DNA from: Candidatus Poribacteria bacterium
GTDB lineage: Bacteria > Poribacteria > WGA-4E > WGA-3G
Direction: 5' to 3'
DNA length: 64,000 nucleotides
Assembly (NCBI GenBank): GCA_022394775.1
Contig: JAGFCB010000129.1
Location: 1 to 64,000, forward strand
Shown here: positions 26,651-35,706 of the stretch, one piece after another
Layout of the letters: each line of letters starts with the position of its first letter
Numbering within the stretch: position 1 is the stretch's first letter
The notes under the pieces: model-generated
Seen by the model: the letters and a program-made list of their open reading frames with translations, nothing else
Told to the model about the DNA's origin: nothing
The model's database searches: none
Program-made: the position numbers and the translations under genes

Positions 26651-28105
26651 ATGATTTTGCAGATTACGATAAAGGAAATATACCACAATCTCACGACGCT
26701 CCGGTTCGCCTTGATGATAATTCTGCTGCCTGTCCTGTTTGTAGCGAACGCGCTGATGTACAGTCTCGGTGGCGATGGCTACATGGTGCAAGTCAATACC
26801 TATAACCGACAGGGGACACAGCAGACAAAACATATCGAAAATTCCGCGAATAAAAGTTTGGCGGAGTTAGCACTGGTAGGACCTGGGGAGATTGCCAAAT
26901 CTCCAAGTCGGCTGGTTTTCTGTGCCGATGGCGCGGATGCCCAGATACCGCGTTCTGTCAAGATGGAGAGTGGCGGTTCATGGAGTCGAACCGGTCAACA
27001 TGAAACGGAAGATTACGAATGGACACCCCCGTGGACATTAGAGTATCCTTTACAGATTAAGAGTCAGAGCGCGATGCAACGGATCAAGATTGACTGGGTT
27101 TTCATCGGGGTCTTGATGAGTTTCTTTGCGATCTTGTTCACTTTCGATGCGATTGCCGGGGAGCGGGCGCGCGGTACGTTGAGTCTGATAATGTCCAACA
27201 CTATCTCACGCGGACAGGTGTTGTTGGGGAAATACCTCGGTGCGTTTTTAACGCTTATGGTGCCGCTCATTGTGGGTATCCTCATAAGTTTATTGGTGAT
27301 TCTACTCTTCGGAAATATCCCGTTTGCATCGGGTCATTGGCTGAGAATTTTGGGGATGGTGGGACTCTTTGCGTTGCACGTCTCCATTTTTATCTTTCTC
27401 GGACTTTTTTTCTCAAGTCGCGTCTCGAATCCTATTACAAGTTTAGTGTGGTTGTTATTAACCTGGGTTTGCTTGGCGTTTGTCTTTCCAAGCCTGTTGG
27501 GTACTTTTGTCGGTAATCTTAATCCGATCTTATCAGTTGACGAAGTCTCAATGCAGAAGGAGGCGCAATTGGGGCAGCTGAGAGATGAATTTCGTCCGAA
27601 TGGAGGAGCGTCGTCTAAGTTAAGTAAGGCAGCATCTGTTGAGAATCCAGAAGCAACGCGTCTTTGGGCAGACTACTTCAGCAGAGAAATAGAGACGAAA
27701 ACTCGGTTTGCTGATGGGCAGATTGACAGTCAGTTTAGGCAGGTGCAGCTCGCCCGTGACCTTACCCAAATCTCTCCGATAGCGACTTTCCAGTATGCGA
27801 TGGAAGGGTTTGCGAATACGGGTATCGTGAGTTATATGAATTTTGTGAAACAGGCGCGCCGTTATCGTCAGACGTTTATAGACTTCATTAAAACGGAGGA
27901 TCGGAGTGATCCTGAGAGTCTCCATATCTATCCTGTGAAAGAGGGATTATCTCAGAAACCGGTGGATCCGGACGCTGTGCCGGTCTTTGAGGAGCGGGTT
28001 TCTTATCGGAGTGTGTTATCTCAGGTCGGGTTGCTGGTGCTGTTTAATCTGTTGTTCTTTATTGTCGCACAGGTTTCTTTTCTGACGAGTGAAATAAATC
28101 AATAG
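26651..28105 (+). CDS. ABC-2 type transporter permease
   Basis: AAAGGGG precedes ATG 26651. The 484-residue protein has the same plan as the upstream permease: N-terminal TLRFALMIILLPVLFVANAL helix, a loop, then FFAILFTFDAIAGERARGTL and LIMSNTISRGQVLLGKYLGAF, further helices, a second loop and a C-terminal membrane segment. The two genes are 13 bases apart and form an operon that ends at a hairpin cluster. The family is that of gliding- or copper-type ABC-2 permeases (DUF3526-like); what is moved is not determined. Confidence 0.88.
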   Translation: MILQITIKEIYHNLTTLRFALMIILLPVLFVANALMYSLGGDGYMVQVNTYNRQGTQQTKHIENSANKSLAELALVGPGEIAKSPSRLVFCADGADAQIPRSVKMESGGSWSRTGQHETEDYEWTPPWTLEYPLQIKSQSAMQRIKIDWVFIGVLMSFFAILFTFDAIAGERARGTLSLIMSNTISRGQVLLGKYLGAFLTLMVPLIVGILISLLVILLFGNIPFASGHWLRILGMVGLFALHVSIFIFLGLFFSSRVSNPITSLVWLLLTWVCLAFVFPSLLGTFVGNLNPILSVDEVSMQKEAQLGQLRDEFRPNGGASSKLSKAASVENPEATRLWADYFSREIETKTRFADGQIDSQFRQVQLARDLTQISPIATFQYAMEGFANTGIVSYMNFVKQARRYRQTFIDFIKTEDRSDPESLHIYPVKEGLSQKPVDPDAVPVFEERVSYRSVLSQVGLLVLFNLLFFIVAQVSFLTSEINQ

Positions 28106-28142
28106 GAGACATTTTCTCCGAAGGTTGACCTTGCGACCCTTG

Positions 28143-28245
28143 TAGCACAAACTTTCGAGTTTGTGTGCTATGGGCGCAAACTGGAAAGTTTGCGGTACAA
28201 TGTGCTTTTTATGTAATGCGCAAACTGGAAAGTTTGCGGTACAAT
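28143..28245. terminator. Hairpin cluster between convergent genes
   Basis: A hairpin TAGCACAAACT/AGTTTGTGTGCTA (28143-28153, 28158-28170; one bulge) is followed by two exact 28-base copies (28174-28201 and 28218-28245). Each copy contains CGCAAACT-GGAA-AGTTTGCG. It separates the convergent permease and sigma genes and could stop transcription from both sides; the repeated unit looks like a small repetitive palindrome. Confidence 0.5.
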
Positions 28246-28248
28246 ATA

Positions 28249-28863
28249 CTATGTAAGATGTTCATTTTGAAGGTAAGGACGCAGTATATTTTGAAGTTTT
28301 TTTCGGGCATGATGCAGGGTCGTTTTAACAGTGCTCTCCGACTTGTTCATGTGTAAGGCAATTTGCTTTATCGGGAGTTCGTGAAAGTAACGCAAACGAA
28401 ACACTTGACGTTGGGCAGGTGGCAATTGCTGCACGGCTCTACGGATAGTGTGCCCAAGTTCCTCCTTTTCAAGGATTTGACAAGGCGATGGCTGCATCTG
28501 GATCATCGGCAGGACATCGTCTGCATTTTGGGGTAATGCTTCGCAGGTGAAAATAATCTGCTTGTTTTGTTTGCGGAGGAAGTCAATACTGCAATTGACA
28601 GCGATTTTGTAGAGCCAAGTATAGAACACAGATTGTCCGTTGAATTTTGGCAACGCTTGCCATGCTTTGAGGAAGACCTCTTGACAGAGGTCTTTCGCTG
28701 TTTCATGGTCATGAACCTGACGGTAAATCAGACGAAAAATCTTCTGCTGATATTTACGCAAAAGTGGGTTGAACGCCTCTGTATCGCCATTCTGAGCGCG
28801 CGTGACAAGTTCCTGCTCATCAAAATGGTTGAGCTCAGTGTGTATTGTTGAAGTATCTCTCAT
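28249..28863 (-). CDS. ECF-type RNA polymerase sigma factor
   Basis: ATG 28863 follows GGAGG; the frame extends 15 codons upstream without one. The 204-residue protein has region 2 (LLRKYQQKIFRLIYRQVHDH, AKDLCQEVFLKAWQALPKF, FYTWLYKIAVNCSIDFLRKQ) and region 4 (LPPAQRQVFRLRYFHELPIK, QIALHMNKSESTVKTTLHHA). Length and order are normal for an ECF factor. No anti-sigma gene is adjacent. It is last in a run of minus-strand genes (ABC ATPase, NEW3 protein, TolC-like protein), 32 bases after the TolC-like gene, so it may control that export locus. GCAACTT-type promoter candidates occur at three loci. Confidence 0.9.
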   Translation of the reverse strand: MRDTSTIHTELNHFDEQELVTRAQNGDTEAFNPLLRKYQQKIFRLIYRQVHDHETAKDLCQEVFLKAWQALPKFNGQSVFYTWLYKIAVNCSIDFLRKQNKQIIFTCEALPQNADDVLPMIQMQPSPCQILEKEELGHTIRRAVQQLPPAQRQVFRLRYFHELPIKQIALHMNKSESTVKTTLHHARKKLQNILRPYLQNEHLT

Positions 28864-28895
28864 ATTTCCTCCATGCGAGTCTCTTTGGTGGTATG

Positions 28896-30269
28896 TTATT
28901 CGATCCATTGCATTGTTTCTCGGAGTTGTTCCTTTGCCCGCGCGTAGTCTCGGCGCGCCTGATAAAAGACACGTTGCGTCTCTGTGAATTGTGCTTGTGC
29001 TTGAAACGCGTCGTTGAAAGTCAATCCTTGATAGCCCGGAATATCAAACGTGACTTCGTCGAGTACCCGCTCTATTGTTCGTAGATAGCGTTCACGGATT
29101 TCCAATCGCTGCGCCTCAATCTCCATCCGTTCTTTCGCATTCGCCACGGCGCGATAGTCGCGTCTCACGGCGACGCGGATCAATTTCGTTTTTTCACCGT
29201 ACGCAAATTGGAGTCGCTCCAGTTCTGCGAGTTCTGCAGCGCGAAGGTTCGTCGTCTTTTTTCCATCATACAGCGGGATATTGAGGTTAAAGCGGACCTC
29301 CCATCCGTCCTGAGTGCGGGGGTTCGTCTGAAAAATACTCGACTGGTCTCGTTCTCGGTCGAATATTATTGGATCATAAAGTGCTTTTGCGTCCCAGGTC
29401 CGGTTCTGCTGGTGTTGCTCCAGTAGCACATGGAGATCTTTGTAGCGTGCCTCAGCAGAGAGTTCGGGGAACCGGTTCCATATTGTCTCCGCGGCGAGGC
29501 GTTCTTGCCGTATCATATCACCGCGTAGGTCGCGTAAATCGAGGCTGTTCCCAAGTGCGAGTTCAACGGCGGTCTCCAGCGTCACATCGTCATCAGGGAG
29601 AGCGTCTGAGAGAGCGACCTGTGCGAGTGGATCGAGTCCGGTGAGTCTAATGAGTTCGGCGGTATCCACATCAAGTCGGCGTTGGAGTTCGTTGAGTGCG
29701 AGCTGCTGTTCTGAGAGTTCGAGTTCCGTATTGAGGCGACTCAGGAAACCGATCCGTTTTTCTTCTTGCTTGAGTTGTGTGCCTTTGAGTTTTTCCTTCA
29801 ACTTTATCTCAATAGCGCGGCGTTGTTCAATTTCTTCTTGGGTCAAGATGATATTGTGCCAGATATTCCGAACAGCGTGAACACTCTCCTTTTTTACCCG
29901 TTCGTATTCGATTTCTGTTTTACGGACCTCTTCCTGTGCAGCGTCGAGTCCGGCAGGAATTTCACCGAATTGTGCCAAGAGGACGCTCATTTGTGCGCGG
30001 GTGAGATAGTCTCTCTCATCGATATCGCCATCTTTTTGACGTTGATATTCACCGGTGAGCCCCACTTGTGGTAGATACACGGCTTTGGATACACGGAGGT
30101 TTGCCTTCGCGCGTTCTAATACTTTCTCGGCTTTTCTGACTGTCTCGTTGTTCTGTAAGGCGAGTTCTATTGCGCGTGCGGGTTGAAGCGAGATAAGTCG
30201 CTGTGCTGAGACGGCACCCACAATACTCAGAAGTAGACAGACCGCAAGTGCCGTCAACCTTTTGTTCAT
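28896..30269 (-). CDS. TolC-family outer-membrane efflux protein
   Basis: Start ATG 30269 (MNKRLTALAV) has GGAG upstream and gives a signal peptide ending VSAQ. The 457-residue protein shows the duplicated long-helix plan of TolC: AIELALQNNETVRKAEKVLE at the start of repeat 1, AVELALGNSLDLRDLRGDMI at the start of repeat 2, and PELSAEARYKD, RFNLNIPLYDGKKTTN for the membrane strands. It should form a trimeric channel-tunnel for export. The neighbouring NEW3 protein, ATPase and ABC-2 permeases make a plausible ABC export system. Confidence 0.9.
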   Translation of the reverse strand: MNKRLTALAVCLLLSIVGAVSAQRLISLQPARAIELALQNNETVRKAEKVLERAKANLRVSKAVYLPQVGLTGEYQRQKDGDIDERDYLTRAQMSVLLAQFGEIPAGLDAAQEEVRKTEIEYERVKKESVHAVRNIWHNIILTQEEIEQRRAIEIKLKEKLKGTQLKQEEKRIGFLSRLNTELELSEQQLALNELQRRLDVDTAELIRLTGLDPLAQVALSDALPDDDVTLETAVELALGNSLDLRDLRGDMIRQERLAAETIWNRFPELSAEARYKDLHVLLEQHQQNRTWDAKALYDPIIFDRERDQSSIFQTNPRTQDGWEVRFNLNIPLYDGKKTTNLRAAELAELERLQFAYGEKTKLIRVAVRRDYRAVANAKERMEIEAQRLEIRERYLRTIERVLDEVTFDIPGYQGLTFNDAFQAQAQFTETQRVFYQARRDYARAKEQLRETMQWIE

Positions 30270-30290
30270 GCTAAATCTCCATTTCAATAG

Positions 30291-30400
30291 TTCTCAGTGC
30301 TCAGTTCTCAGTTAAAGAAAGTTTTGATAGTTCTAACACCTCTTGGAACTGATAACTGACCACTGAAAGGAAAACCCGAAGGGTTTTCCGTACTGACGGC
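30291..30400 (-). repeat. Dispersed palindromic repeat, copy A
   Basis: The segment contains CAGTT-TCAGTTAAAG, GATAACTGACCACTGAAAGG and a perfect hairpin GGAAAACCC-GAA-GGGTTTTCC (30369-30389), then CGTACTGAC. It aligns along its length with 60886-60996, where the hairpin arms differ but the flanks CACTGAAAGG and CCGTACTGAC are identical. Compensating stem changes imply the hairpin itself is conserved. It lies between two minus-strand genes. Confidence 0.6.
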
Positions 30401-30406
30401 TATGCT

Positions 30407-32746
30407 TCAACGTCGGCTAATACGGATTGTAACGATGACAATCGCAATCATCAGGAGGATCAAGGCACCAAACAGCAGTGTTGTCACCGACATCTGCGTC
30501 TTTGATTCAACTTGCACCGTAATTGAGCGGTCGCGTGCCTCAAACTTACGGTTATCAACGGTGACTTCGGCATTCAACTTCGCCTGATATTCGCCGACCC
30601 CGATGTCTGAAGGTGGACTCAGCGTCAGCTGTATCTCTTTTTCCTCATTCCGAACGAGTGAACCGATAACTTCCGGGACAACGGTGTATTTCCAATCGGT
30701 GTTAACGTCAACGATCATACGGATGTCAATGAGATCGCGGGTACCGATGTTCTTTAGCGTCGCTGTCATATTAACCTCTTCGCCTATTTTGATCGTCTGG
30801 AATGCATTCTGCACGAACACTTCAATCTCCGGCACACCCTTTGGAATGAGTTCAAACCGCTCTACACCACCTTGTATACTCGCAATCTGTTCAGCAGGTA
30901 GATCGTCCAACCGATTGTTGACACCACCCAGCTCATTCGCTTCTGCTTCATCAAGGACTGCGACATAAAACTCAAGGGTGCTATCAAGGTAGGAGGCATC
31001 CAATTCTTCCGGCAAATAGACAATCAGGGACAGATTCCGCTTTGACTGCTCCTGCGTAAATTTCACCTGAGACTGTCGAGACTGGGTTTCTGGGTCTTGA
31101 AACTCAAAAGAGAGCCGGTTCAGTAGGTTAATAACGCGCAACTGGAATGTATTTTCCGTTTCTGCCAACCGATCCAGCGTTAGATCGTAGGTGACGCTGC
31201 TCCCGAGATTCCCTTCTTGCGAAAAGCGGAGTGAACTGACGTTTACCACATCCAGAGCGGACTCTTTTTGTAGATAGATCAACCGCGTCTCTGGCATTTC
31301 AAGCTCGGGGTAGTTCAACGAGACCTGCAGGCTCTCGACATCTTTCTGGAGTTGGAATGTTAATTCCACAGTTTCATTGTAACCGAGAACCGGGATCTTC
31401 GCCTCATAAGGTTTGACGATGTTCGTGCCATCAACCGTATCGAGTAAGGAGACATAAATCGAGCGAATCTCATTCGCGGCAGCGATCTCTTCAGGGGTCG
31501 CATTGATCGACATCGCTTCAGTTGTAGATGTGTTCTTTAACTGAAGCGTTACCATCATTTGCCCGCCTGTGTTGCTGGCAACCCGAAACTTCTTCGCACT
31601 CAGGATAGAGATATGGCGCGTGTCCTCCTCAAGGTGGATTTTATACGGGTTTTCCTCCTCAAGGTATGTGAGACTCACAGTGACGCTGTCCACATTCCGT
31701 CGCAGTTCAAAATCAAGCGTTTTTTCCTCTCCATCTTTGAGCGTTGGAATACGATGTTCATAAGGAAAACCGATGATAGCAGCGGTGTCGTCCTTGATAG
31801 AGACATAGATGTTGTTAATTTCTTGTGCTGTAGTAGTGTCTACTACCTCTGTTTCGTCATCTTCTTGTGCTGTAGTATCTACTACCTCTGTTTCATCATC
31901 CGCTGTTTCGTCATTTAGTGCCCCGTACCTGAGAACAACTTCCAGCCGTCGGCGGTCGCCTTCTTTATAACGCCGCGCCGACACCACAGAGATATACGGA
32001 TCTTCCTGACTGAGGTGGATGTTCTTATTTTCCTCTCGCCCGGAGTATTTTAGCTCCACGACGACATCTCGTATATTCTCTTTTATCAGCTCAAACTTCA
32101 GCGTGACAGATTCATCTTCTTTGAGCGTCTCAATGCGTTGTTCATAAGGTTCGGTGATAATCGCACCACTGGAGCCATAACTCTCTTGTTCTCTAATTGT
32201 GACGAAGATATCATCAATCTGTGCACTAATGATAATATCTTGTCCGACGACTTCGGAACTTTCGACGAGTTTGACAGGCGATGAGTTGTTCCGCAGGGTA
32301 ATCGAGAACATCTCTCTGCCATCGCGAGATTCATATAGACTTGTCTCTTCAACGCTGATGTGCCATTCATCTTGTAGCGATTCAAGCTCTACGCGTTGCA
32401 GCTCCAGTTTTGCCTGTTCATATTCAGAGACCGCCGTTTCGTAGCCTTCCTTTGCGGTATTCACTTCGGCGACGGTGACAATGTTGTTTTCCTCCTTCAT
32501 CATTGCCTGAAGCTTTTCGAGCTCAATTTTCTTTATTGTCATCAGCCTTTCTGCTGATTTCATCTTCTGCCGCTCGATTTCTATCTTGATATGCCGGTCT
32601 TGCTCATCTCTGGTTTTCGTGCTGTTTCCATTAGGGGGTGTGGATTCTTCCGTCTCCGCCGCCGATGTGCCCTCAAACAGCGCACTTGGCAGCAGCATCC
32701 CCATTGCGATAATGAAAATCAGCCCCTTTTTTTTCCATCCTGCCAT
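30407..32746 (-). CDS. Membrane-anchored NEW3/CARDB-type protein
   Basis: Start ATG 32746 (MAGWKKKGLI) behind GAAAGG; the frame extends further without support. The 779-residue protein has a signal peptide, a coiled-coil stretch (about 45-130: EIERQKMKSAERLMTIKK, YEQAKLELQRVELESLQ), and three or four related beta domains that repeat the LKDGEEKTLDFELR and V.V.L.Y pattern. A NEW3-like domain comes near the end (VPEIEVFVQNAF, VNMTATLKNIGTRDL) with one C-terminal membrane helix (LLFGALILLMIAIVIVTI) before ISRR. It is probably an envelope component of the export system; the ATPase gene is 19 bases upstream. Confidence 0.82.
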   Translation of the reverse strand: MAGWKKKGLIFIIAMGMLLPSALFEGTSAAETEESTPPNGNSTKTRDEQDRHIKIEIERQKMKSAERLMTIKKIELEKLQAMMKEENNIVTVAEVNTAKEGYETAVSEYEQAKLELQRVELESLQDEWHISVEETSLYESRDGREMFSITLRNNSSPVKLVESSEVVGQDIIISAQIDDIFVTIREQESYGSSGAIITEPYEQRIETLKEDESVTLKFELIKENIRDVVVELKYSGREENKNIHLSQEDPYISVVSARRYKEGDRRRLEVVLRYGALNDETADDETEVVDTTAQEDDETEVVDTTTAQEINNIYVSIKDDTAAIIGFPYEHRIPTLKDGEEKTLDFELRRNVDSVTVSLTYLEEENPYKIHLEEDTRHISILSAKKFRVASNTGGQMMVTLQLKNTSTTEAMSINATPEEIAAANEIRSIYVSLLDTVDGTNIVKPYEAKIPVLGYNETVELTFQLQKDVESLQVSLNYPELEMPETRLIYLQKESALDVVNVSSLRFSQEGNLGSSVTYDLTLDRLAETENTFQLRVINLLNRLSFEFQDPETQSRQSQVKFTQEQSKRNLSLIVYLPEELDASYLDSTLEFYVAVLDEAEANELGGVNNRLDDLPAEQIASIQGGVERFELIPKGVPEIEVFVQNAFQTIKIGEEVNMTATLKNIGTRDLIDIRMIVDVNTDWKYTVVPEVIGSLVRNEEKEIQLTLSPPSDIGVGEYQAKLNAEVTVDNRKFEARDRSITVQVESKTQMSVTTLLFGALILLMIAIVIVTIRISRR

Positions 32747-32765
32747 GTTTTTTACCTTTCTCTGT

Positions 32766-33500
32766 TTACTCGGTAGCATCTTCCTCGGGTTCGTATCCGG
32801 CAACATAATGCAGATACAACGCCTCAAGATCCTCTGCTTGAATCTCATCACGCGTCAATTCCCGCTCAAGGTTCCCTTGGACCAGAATGCCGATCCTGTC
32901 AGCAATCTCCTTGGCACGGAAGATATCGTGCGTGGACATGAAGATCGCTTTCCCTTCTTCTTTTAACTCGCGAAGCAGATTCAGAAAATCAGCACCACCC
33001 TTGGGGTCCAAGCCTGAAGTCGGCTCATCGAGTAACACGGCTCTTGCGTTCTTCATAATCGCAATCGCTATACCTAAACGTTGACGCATTCCTTTCGAGA
33101 ATGTCTTGACGCGCCTTGTAAAGGCTTCCTCGGGTAGACCAACGCGTCCGAGGGTCGCATCGAGTTCCTCGTTCGATACCTTCTTGCGTCCACCGAGTTT
33201 CGCAAAAAAGGAGAGATTTTGTCGTGCTGTGAAGTTCCGATAGAGTTCAACGTTCTCAGAGACGTAAGCGAGATGCTTCTTCGCCTCCAGTGGGAACTTC
33301 GGAATCTCAATATCATCTATCAGCGCGGTGCCACTTGTCGGTTCGATAAAGTTCAGTAGCATGGAAATCGTTGTGCTTTTACCGGCACCGTTCGCACCGA
33401 GGACGACATAGATTTCACCATCATCCACTTTCATATTCAATTCGTTGACAGCTAAAACGCTTTCATTGTAGACTTTCGTGAGTTCACGGGTTTCTAACAT
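32766..33500 (-). CDS. ABC transporter ATP-binding protein
   Basis: ATG 33500 follows AGGAG. The 244-residue subunit is complete. Walker A GANGAGKST is at residues 35-43, the Q-loop region YVSENVELYRNFTARQNLSF follows, the signature is FSKGMRQRLG and Walker B is AVLLDEPTSGLDPKGG. The switch-His segment is IFMSTHD. It belongs to the CcmA/NatA-like group that powers ABC-2 permeases. It is the only ATPase among four intact permeases here, so it may serve several of them. Confidence 0.95.
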   Translation of the reverse strand: MLETRELTKVYNESVLAVNELNMKVDDGEIYVVLGANGAGKSTTISMLLNFIEPTSGTALIDDIEIPKFPLEAKKHLAYVSENVELYRNFTARQNLSFFAKLGGRKKVSNEELDATLGRVGLPEEAFTRRVKTFSKGMRQRLGIAIAIMKNARAVLLDEPTSGLDPKGGADFLNLLRELKEEGKAIFMSTHDIFRAKEIADRIGILVQGNLERELTRDEIQAEDLEALYLHYVAGYEPEEDATE

Positions 33501-33678
33501 CAGGTTTCTCCTATGGTTGATTTGCTTCTGTGTATATGATACCAAAAAACTGGGCTGTATTCAAGCAAGACCTACACCCAGAGCCATTCAATTTTCTGCT
33601 TGATACTCTTCGCTGTAGGTGCGAGTGTTTTGCTGGGGTGTTTCTTGTCGCTCGCGATGCCTTAGCGAAAATTCACGG

Positions 33679-34275
33679 TTATTTAGTTTCCGATTTCTTG
33701 GTATGGTCTTTTATCAACTTATCAATATAAGCGGCTTTATAAGTTTCCCAATTATCCGTTGGTGGAATATCGAAAAGCTTTGATTGCCACAAGTTCGGGT
33801 TATCTTCCAGAAGTGCCAACGTGTGCCGTTTTAATAGGTAACGGGAATAGTCACCGAAATTTTCTACGATGATCCCTCTATCCAAAAGCATCTGGAGCCA
33901 TTCTGCACGCGGATACCTTATATCTATCTCATGTTCTGTAAGGTCACTGCTATAACTTGTTTTTTCGTTATCAACCGTGAGGGATACACTCACATCGGAC
34001 TTTGAATGTCCACTGTTATAACCCGCATCTAACGCTTTCATCAGGTCCTGTGCATCTTGGGATCCGGTATATTTTTCAGGCGTGGAAAGTGATGTCCAGT
34101 GGAACTTAACATGTTCACGTAACTGCAAATCCGATGTGCTAATTTCAGAACTGTACCCCCGCGTATGTGTGTATGAGTAGTTCGTACTACAACCTGCCAG
34201 CAAAATAGCGAGTCCTAAAACTGTCAAAAGTGGAATCCTAAATAAACCACCTACACTGCGAAAAGTCCACTTCAT
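33679..34275 (-). CDS. Lipoprotein of an unrecognised family, paralogue 1
   Basis: ATG 34275 follows GGGGAGG. The 198-residue protein has a lipoprotein signal (LAGCS). Its core is shared with two other genes here (34740-35507 and 41037-41987): a DARYPR..WLQ-LL-RGI--E-F--Y segment (here DIRYPRAEWLQMLLDRGIIV), then KRHTLALLEDNPNLWQSKLF, and a Y-A-YID-L-K end. I do not recognise the family. The paralogues lie next to ABC-2 permease genes or a permease remnant, so a role with the transporter is inferred. A GCAACC...CGTC promoter-like sequence lies 100 bases upstream. Confidence 0.75.
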   Translation of the reverse strand: MKWTFRSVGGLFRIPLLTVLGLAILLAGCSTNYSYTHTRGYSSEISTSDLQLREHVKFHWTSLSTPEKYTGSQDAQDLMKALDAGYNSGHSKSDVSVSLTVDNEKTSYSSDLTEHEIDIRYPRAEWLQMLLDRGIIVENFGDYSRYLLKRHTLALLEDNPNLWQSKLFDIPPTDNWETYKAAYIDKLIKDHTKKSETK

Positions 34276-34374
34276 TCTGCTGCCTCCCCTGTGTTTCTGT
34301 TGTCCTAATTCAGAGGCGTTGCATTCTTTTAGCCTCGTTTTTTTAACTTCAGACAATATATGCTTATGTCATAA

Positions 34375-34401
34375 GACGCGTTTTAAGGTCAAAAAGGTTG
34401 C
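34375..34401 (-). promoter_or_regulatory. ECF-type promoter candidate before the lipoprotein gene
   Basis: Read on the minus strand, GCAACC (34401-34396) is followed after 17 bases by CGTC (34378-34375), with TTAAAACG at the end of the spacer. It is the same layout as at 15812-15840 and 19840-19867; the match to the latter includes GCAACCTTT and TTAAAACGCG. Confidence 0.45.
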
Positions 34402-34531
34402 ACTATTTTTAATATTGTCGGATTTCGGAGGCATTTTAGTGGGTTAATCCCTTCTTTCATGAGAAATTCAGAAAAAGCAATGTGTTAAAAAATTACACGA
34501 AAAGTGTAACTATTGACAACATACCTAATAG

Positions 34532-34732
34532 TCAAATATCTGAACGGAAGAATTTCAGGAACGCCACAGTTGTCAACACGACCGCAAAGCAGCAGAGTAA
34601 CAAGATATCCGCCATCGATTGCCGAAAGGTTTCACCTAAGGTTGGAGTTTCCAGAGATGGTGGCTGCGTGATTTTGACGATATCGGTTTTTGGGTTCCAC
34701 GTTCTTGCGGAAGCATTAACAGAGTAGCCCAA
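34532..34732 (-). pseudogene. C-terminal remnant of an ABC-2 permease
   Basis: About 55 residues (TDIVKITQPPSLETPTLGET...AFLKFFRSDI) match the C-terminal end of the intact permeases at 35707-37113 and 39584-40996. The rest of the gene is missing. It begins 7 bases after the preceding paralogue gene stops. The intact pair at 41037/40996 has the same order with a 40-base gap, so a deletion removed nearly all of a permease copy. No start codon with a ribosome-binding site is present. Confidence 0.85.
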
Positions 34733-34739
34733 AAGTGCC

Positions 34740-35507
34740 CTATAAAGCCGGATAGGTGGTCTTTTTTATTCTATTCCACTTTTTGGGTTTCTGAGGTGAC
34801 GATGTCCGGTTCTGAAAACGTTCTAAACCCTCTTGGGCACGTCTGAGTTGTTTTGCCGCGTCCTCAATCTGTTTTCTGGCGTGTTCAACTTGTTTCGGAT
34901 TGGGGTGCTCCTTGGCGCGTGCAATACGTTCCTTGGCACGCGCAATCCGTTTTTTCGCGCGTTCCATCTGTTTCTTGTGGTCCTCAATCCGTTTGGCGAC
35001 CAGTTTATCAATATAAGCGACTTTATAAGCTTCCGGATCATCCGTTACAGGCATACCGCGAAACCCGATTTTCCGTAAATCTGGATTATCCTCCAAAAAT
35101 GCCAAAGTATGTCGCTTTGATATATAGATCCTATAATCGTCGAAATCCTCTATAGTGATACCTCTCTGCAAAAGCATCTGGAGCCACTCTACGCGTGAAT
35201 GTCTCGCGTCTATTTCACCCCTAATTGCAAGCTCACTACTATAAGCAACGCCATCCCAAAGTGCCACTACCTTCGCCTTTGAAAACTTTTGGTTGTATGC
35301 CGCATCAAAGGCATTCATCAATCCCTTCACGGTTTGCGGTCCGTCATACGCTTCAGGATATTTTTCAGGAATGGTATCTGGTGTTGACCTACCTTCTATT
35401 GATTCTATGAAGGTATGAGTTTGTGTGTTCACTTGGTTCCCCCAAAAAATGACGATGCCCACAACTGTCAAAAATGTGAGCATTTTAAAAACGTTTGTAC
35501 TTCTCAT
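34740..35507 (-). CDS. Exported protein of the same unrecognised family, paralogue 2
   Basis: ATG 35507 is preceded at a distance by GGAG. The 255-residue product has a signal peptide, the family core (DARHSRVEWLQMLLQRGITI, then KRHTLAFLEDNPDLRKIGF and AYKVAYIDKLV) and a long, very basic heptad-like helix near the C terminus (ERAKKRIARAKERIARAKEH, then ARKQIEDAAKQLRRAQEGLE), ending KKTTYPAL. The helix could bind a partner or a polyanion. The gene is followed by the deleted permease copy. Function unknown. Confidence 0.78.
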   Translation of the reverse strand: MRSTNVFKMLTFLTVVGIVIFWGNQVNTQTHTFIESIEGRSTPDTIPEKYPEAYDGPQTVKGLMNAFDAAYNQKFSKAKVVALWDGVAYSSELAIRGEIDARHSRVEWLQMLLQRGITIEDFDDYRIYISKRHTLAFLEDNPDLRKIGFRGMPVTDDPEAYKVAYIDKLVAKRIEDHKKQMERAKKRIARAKERIARAKEHPNPKQVEHARKQIEDAAKQLRRAQEGLERFQNRTSSPQKPKKWNRIKKTTYPAL

Positions 35508-35585
35508 TTTCGTTATGTCTCCTTCGTTAGTGCTGCATGGTTTAAACATATTTCCCCTTGAAATGGAGTCTCTATAATAGGACTC

Positions 35586-35622
35586 AAAGTCCCCCTGATA
35601 AGGGGGATTTAGGGGGTTAAAA
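35586..35622. repeat. Dispersed AAAGTCCCCCTGATAAG repeat
   Basis: This 37-base sequence (AAAGTCCCCCTGATAAG, then a GGGATTTAGGGGGTTAAA arm) recurs nearly unchanged at 62131-62166 and in degenerate form at 39501-39527 and 63148-63181. The CCCCCT/AGGGGG arms can pair. Similar short repeats are widespread in cyanobacteria and other phyla. Confidence 0.65.
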
Positions 35623-35706
35623 ACGTTTGGATATCTACTTTTATAATTAATGATCCAATATGGAAGTAAAAAGGGTGCATAATTTCAGAACCGACTAATA
35701 TGCACA

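Noticed and set aside
28150-28245. Short CRISPR-like array
   Set aside because: Only two repeats, each self-complementary throughout, and a 16-base spacer; no cas genes nearby.
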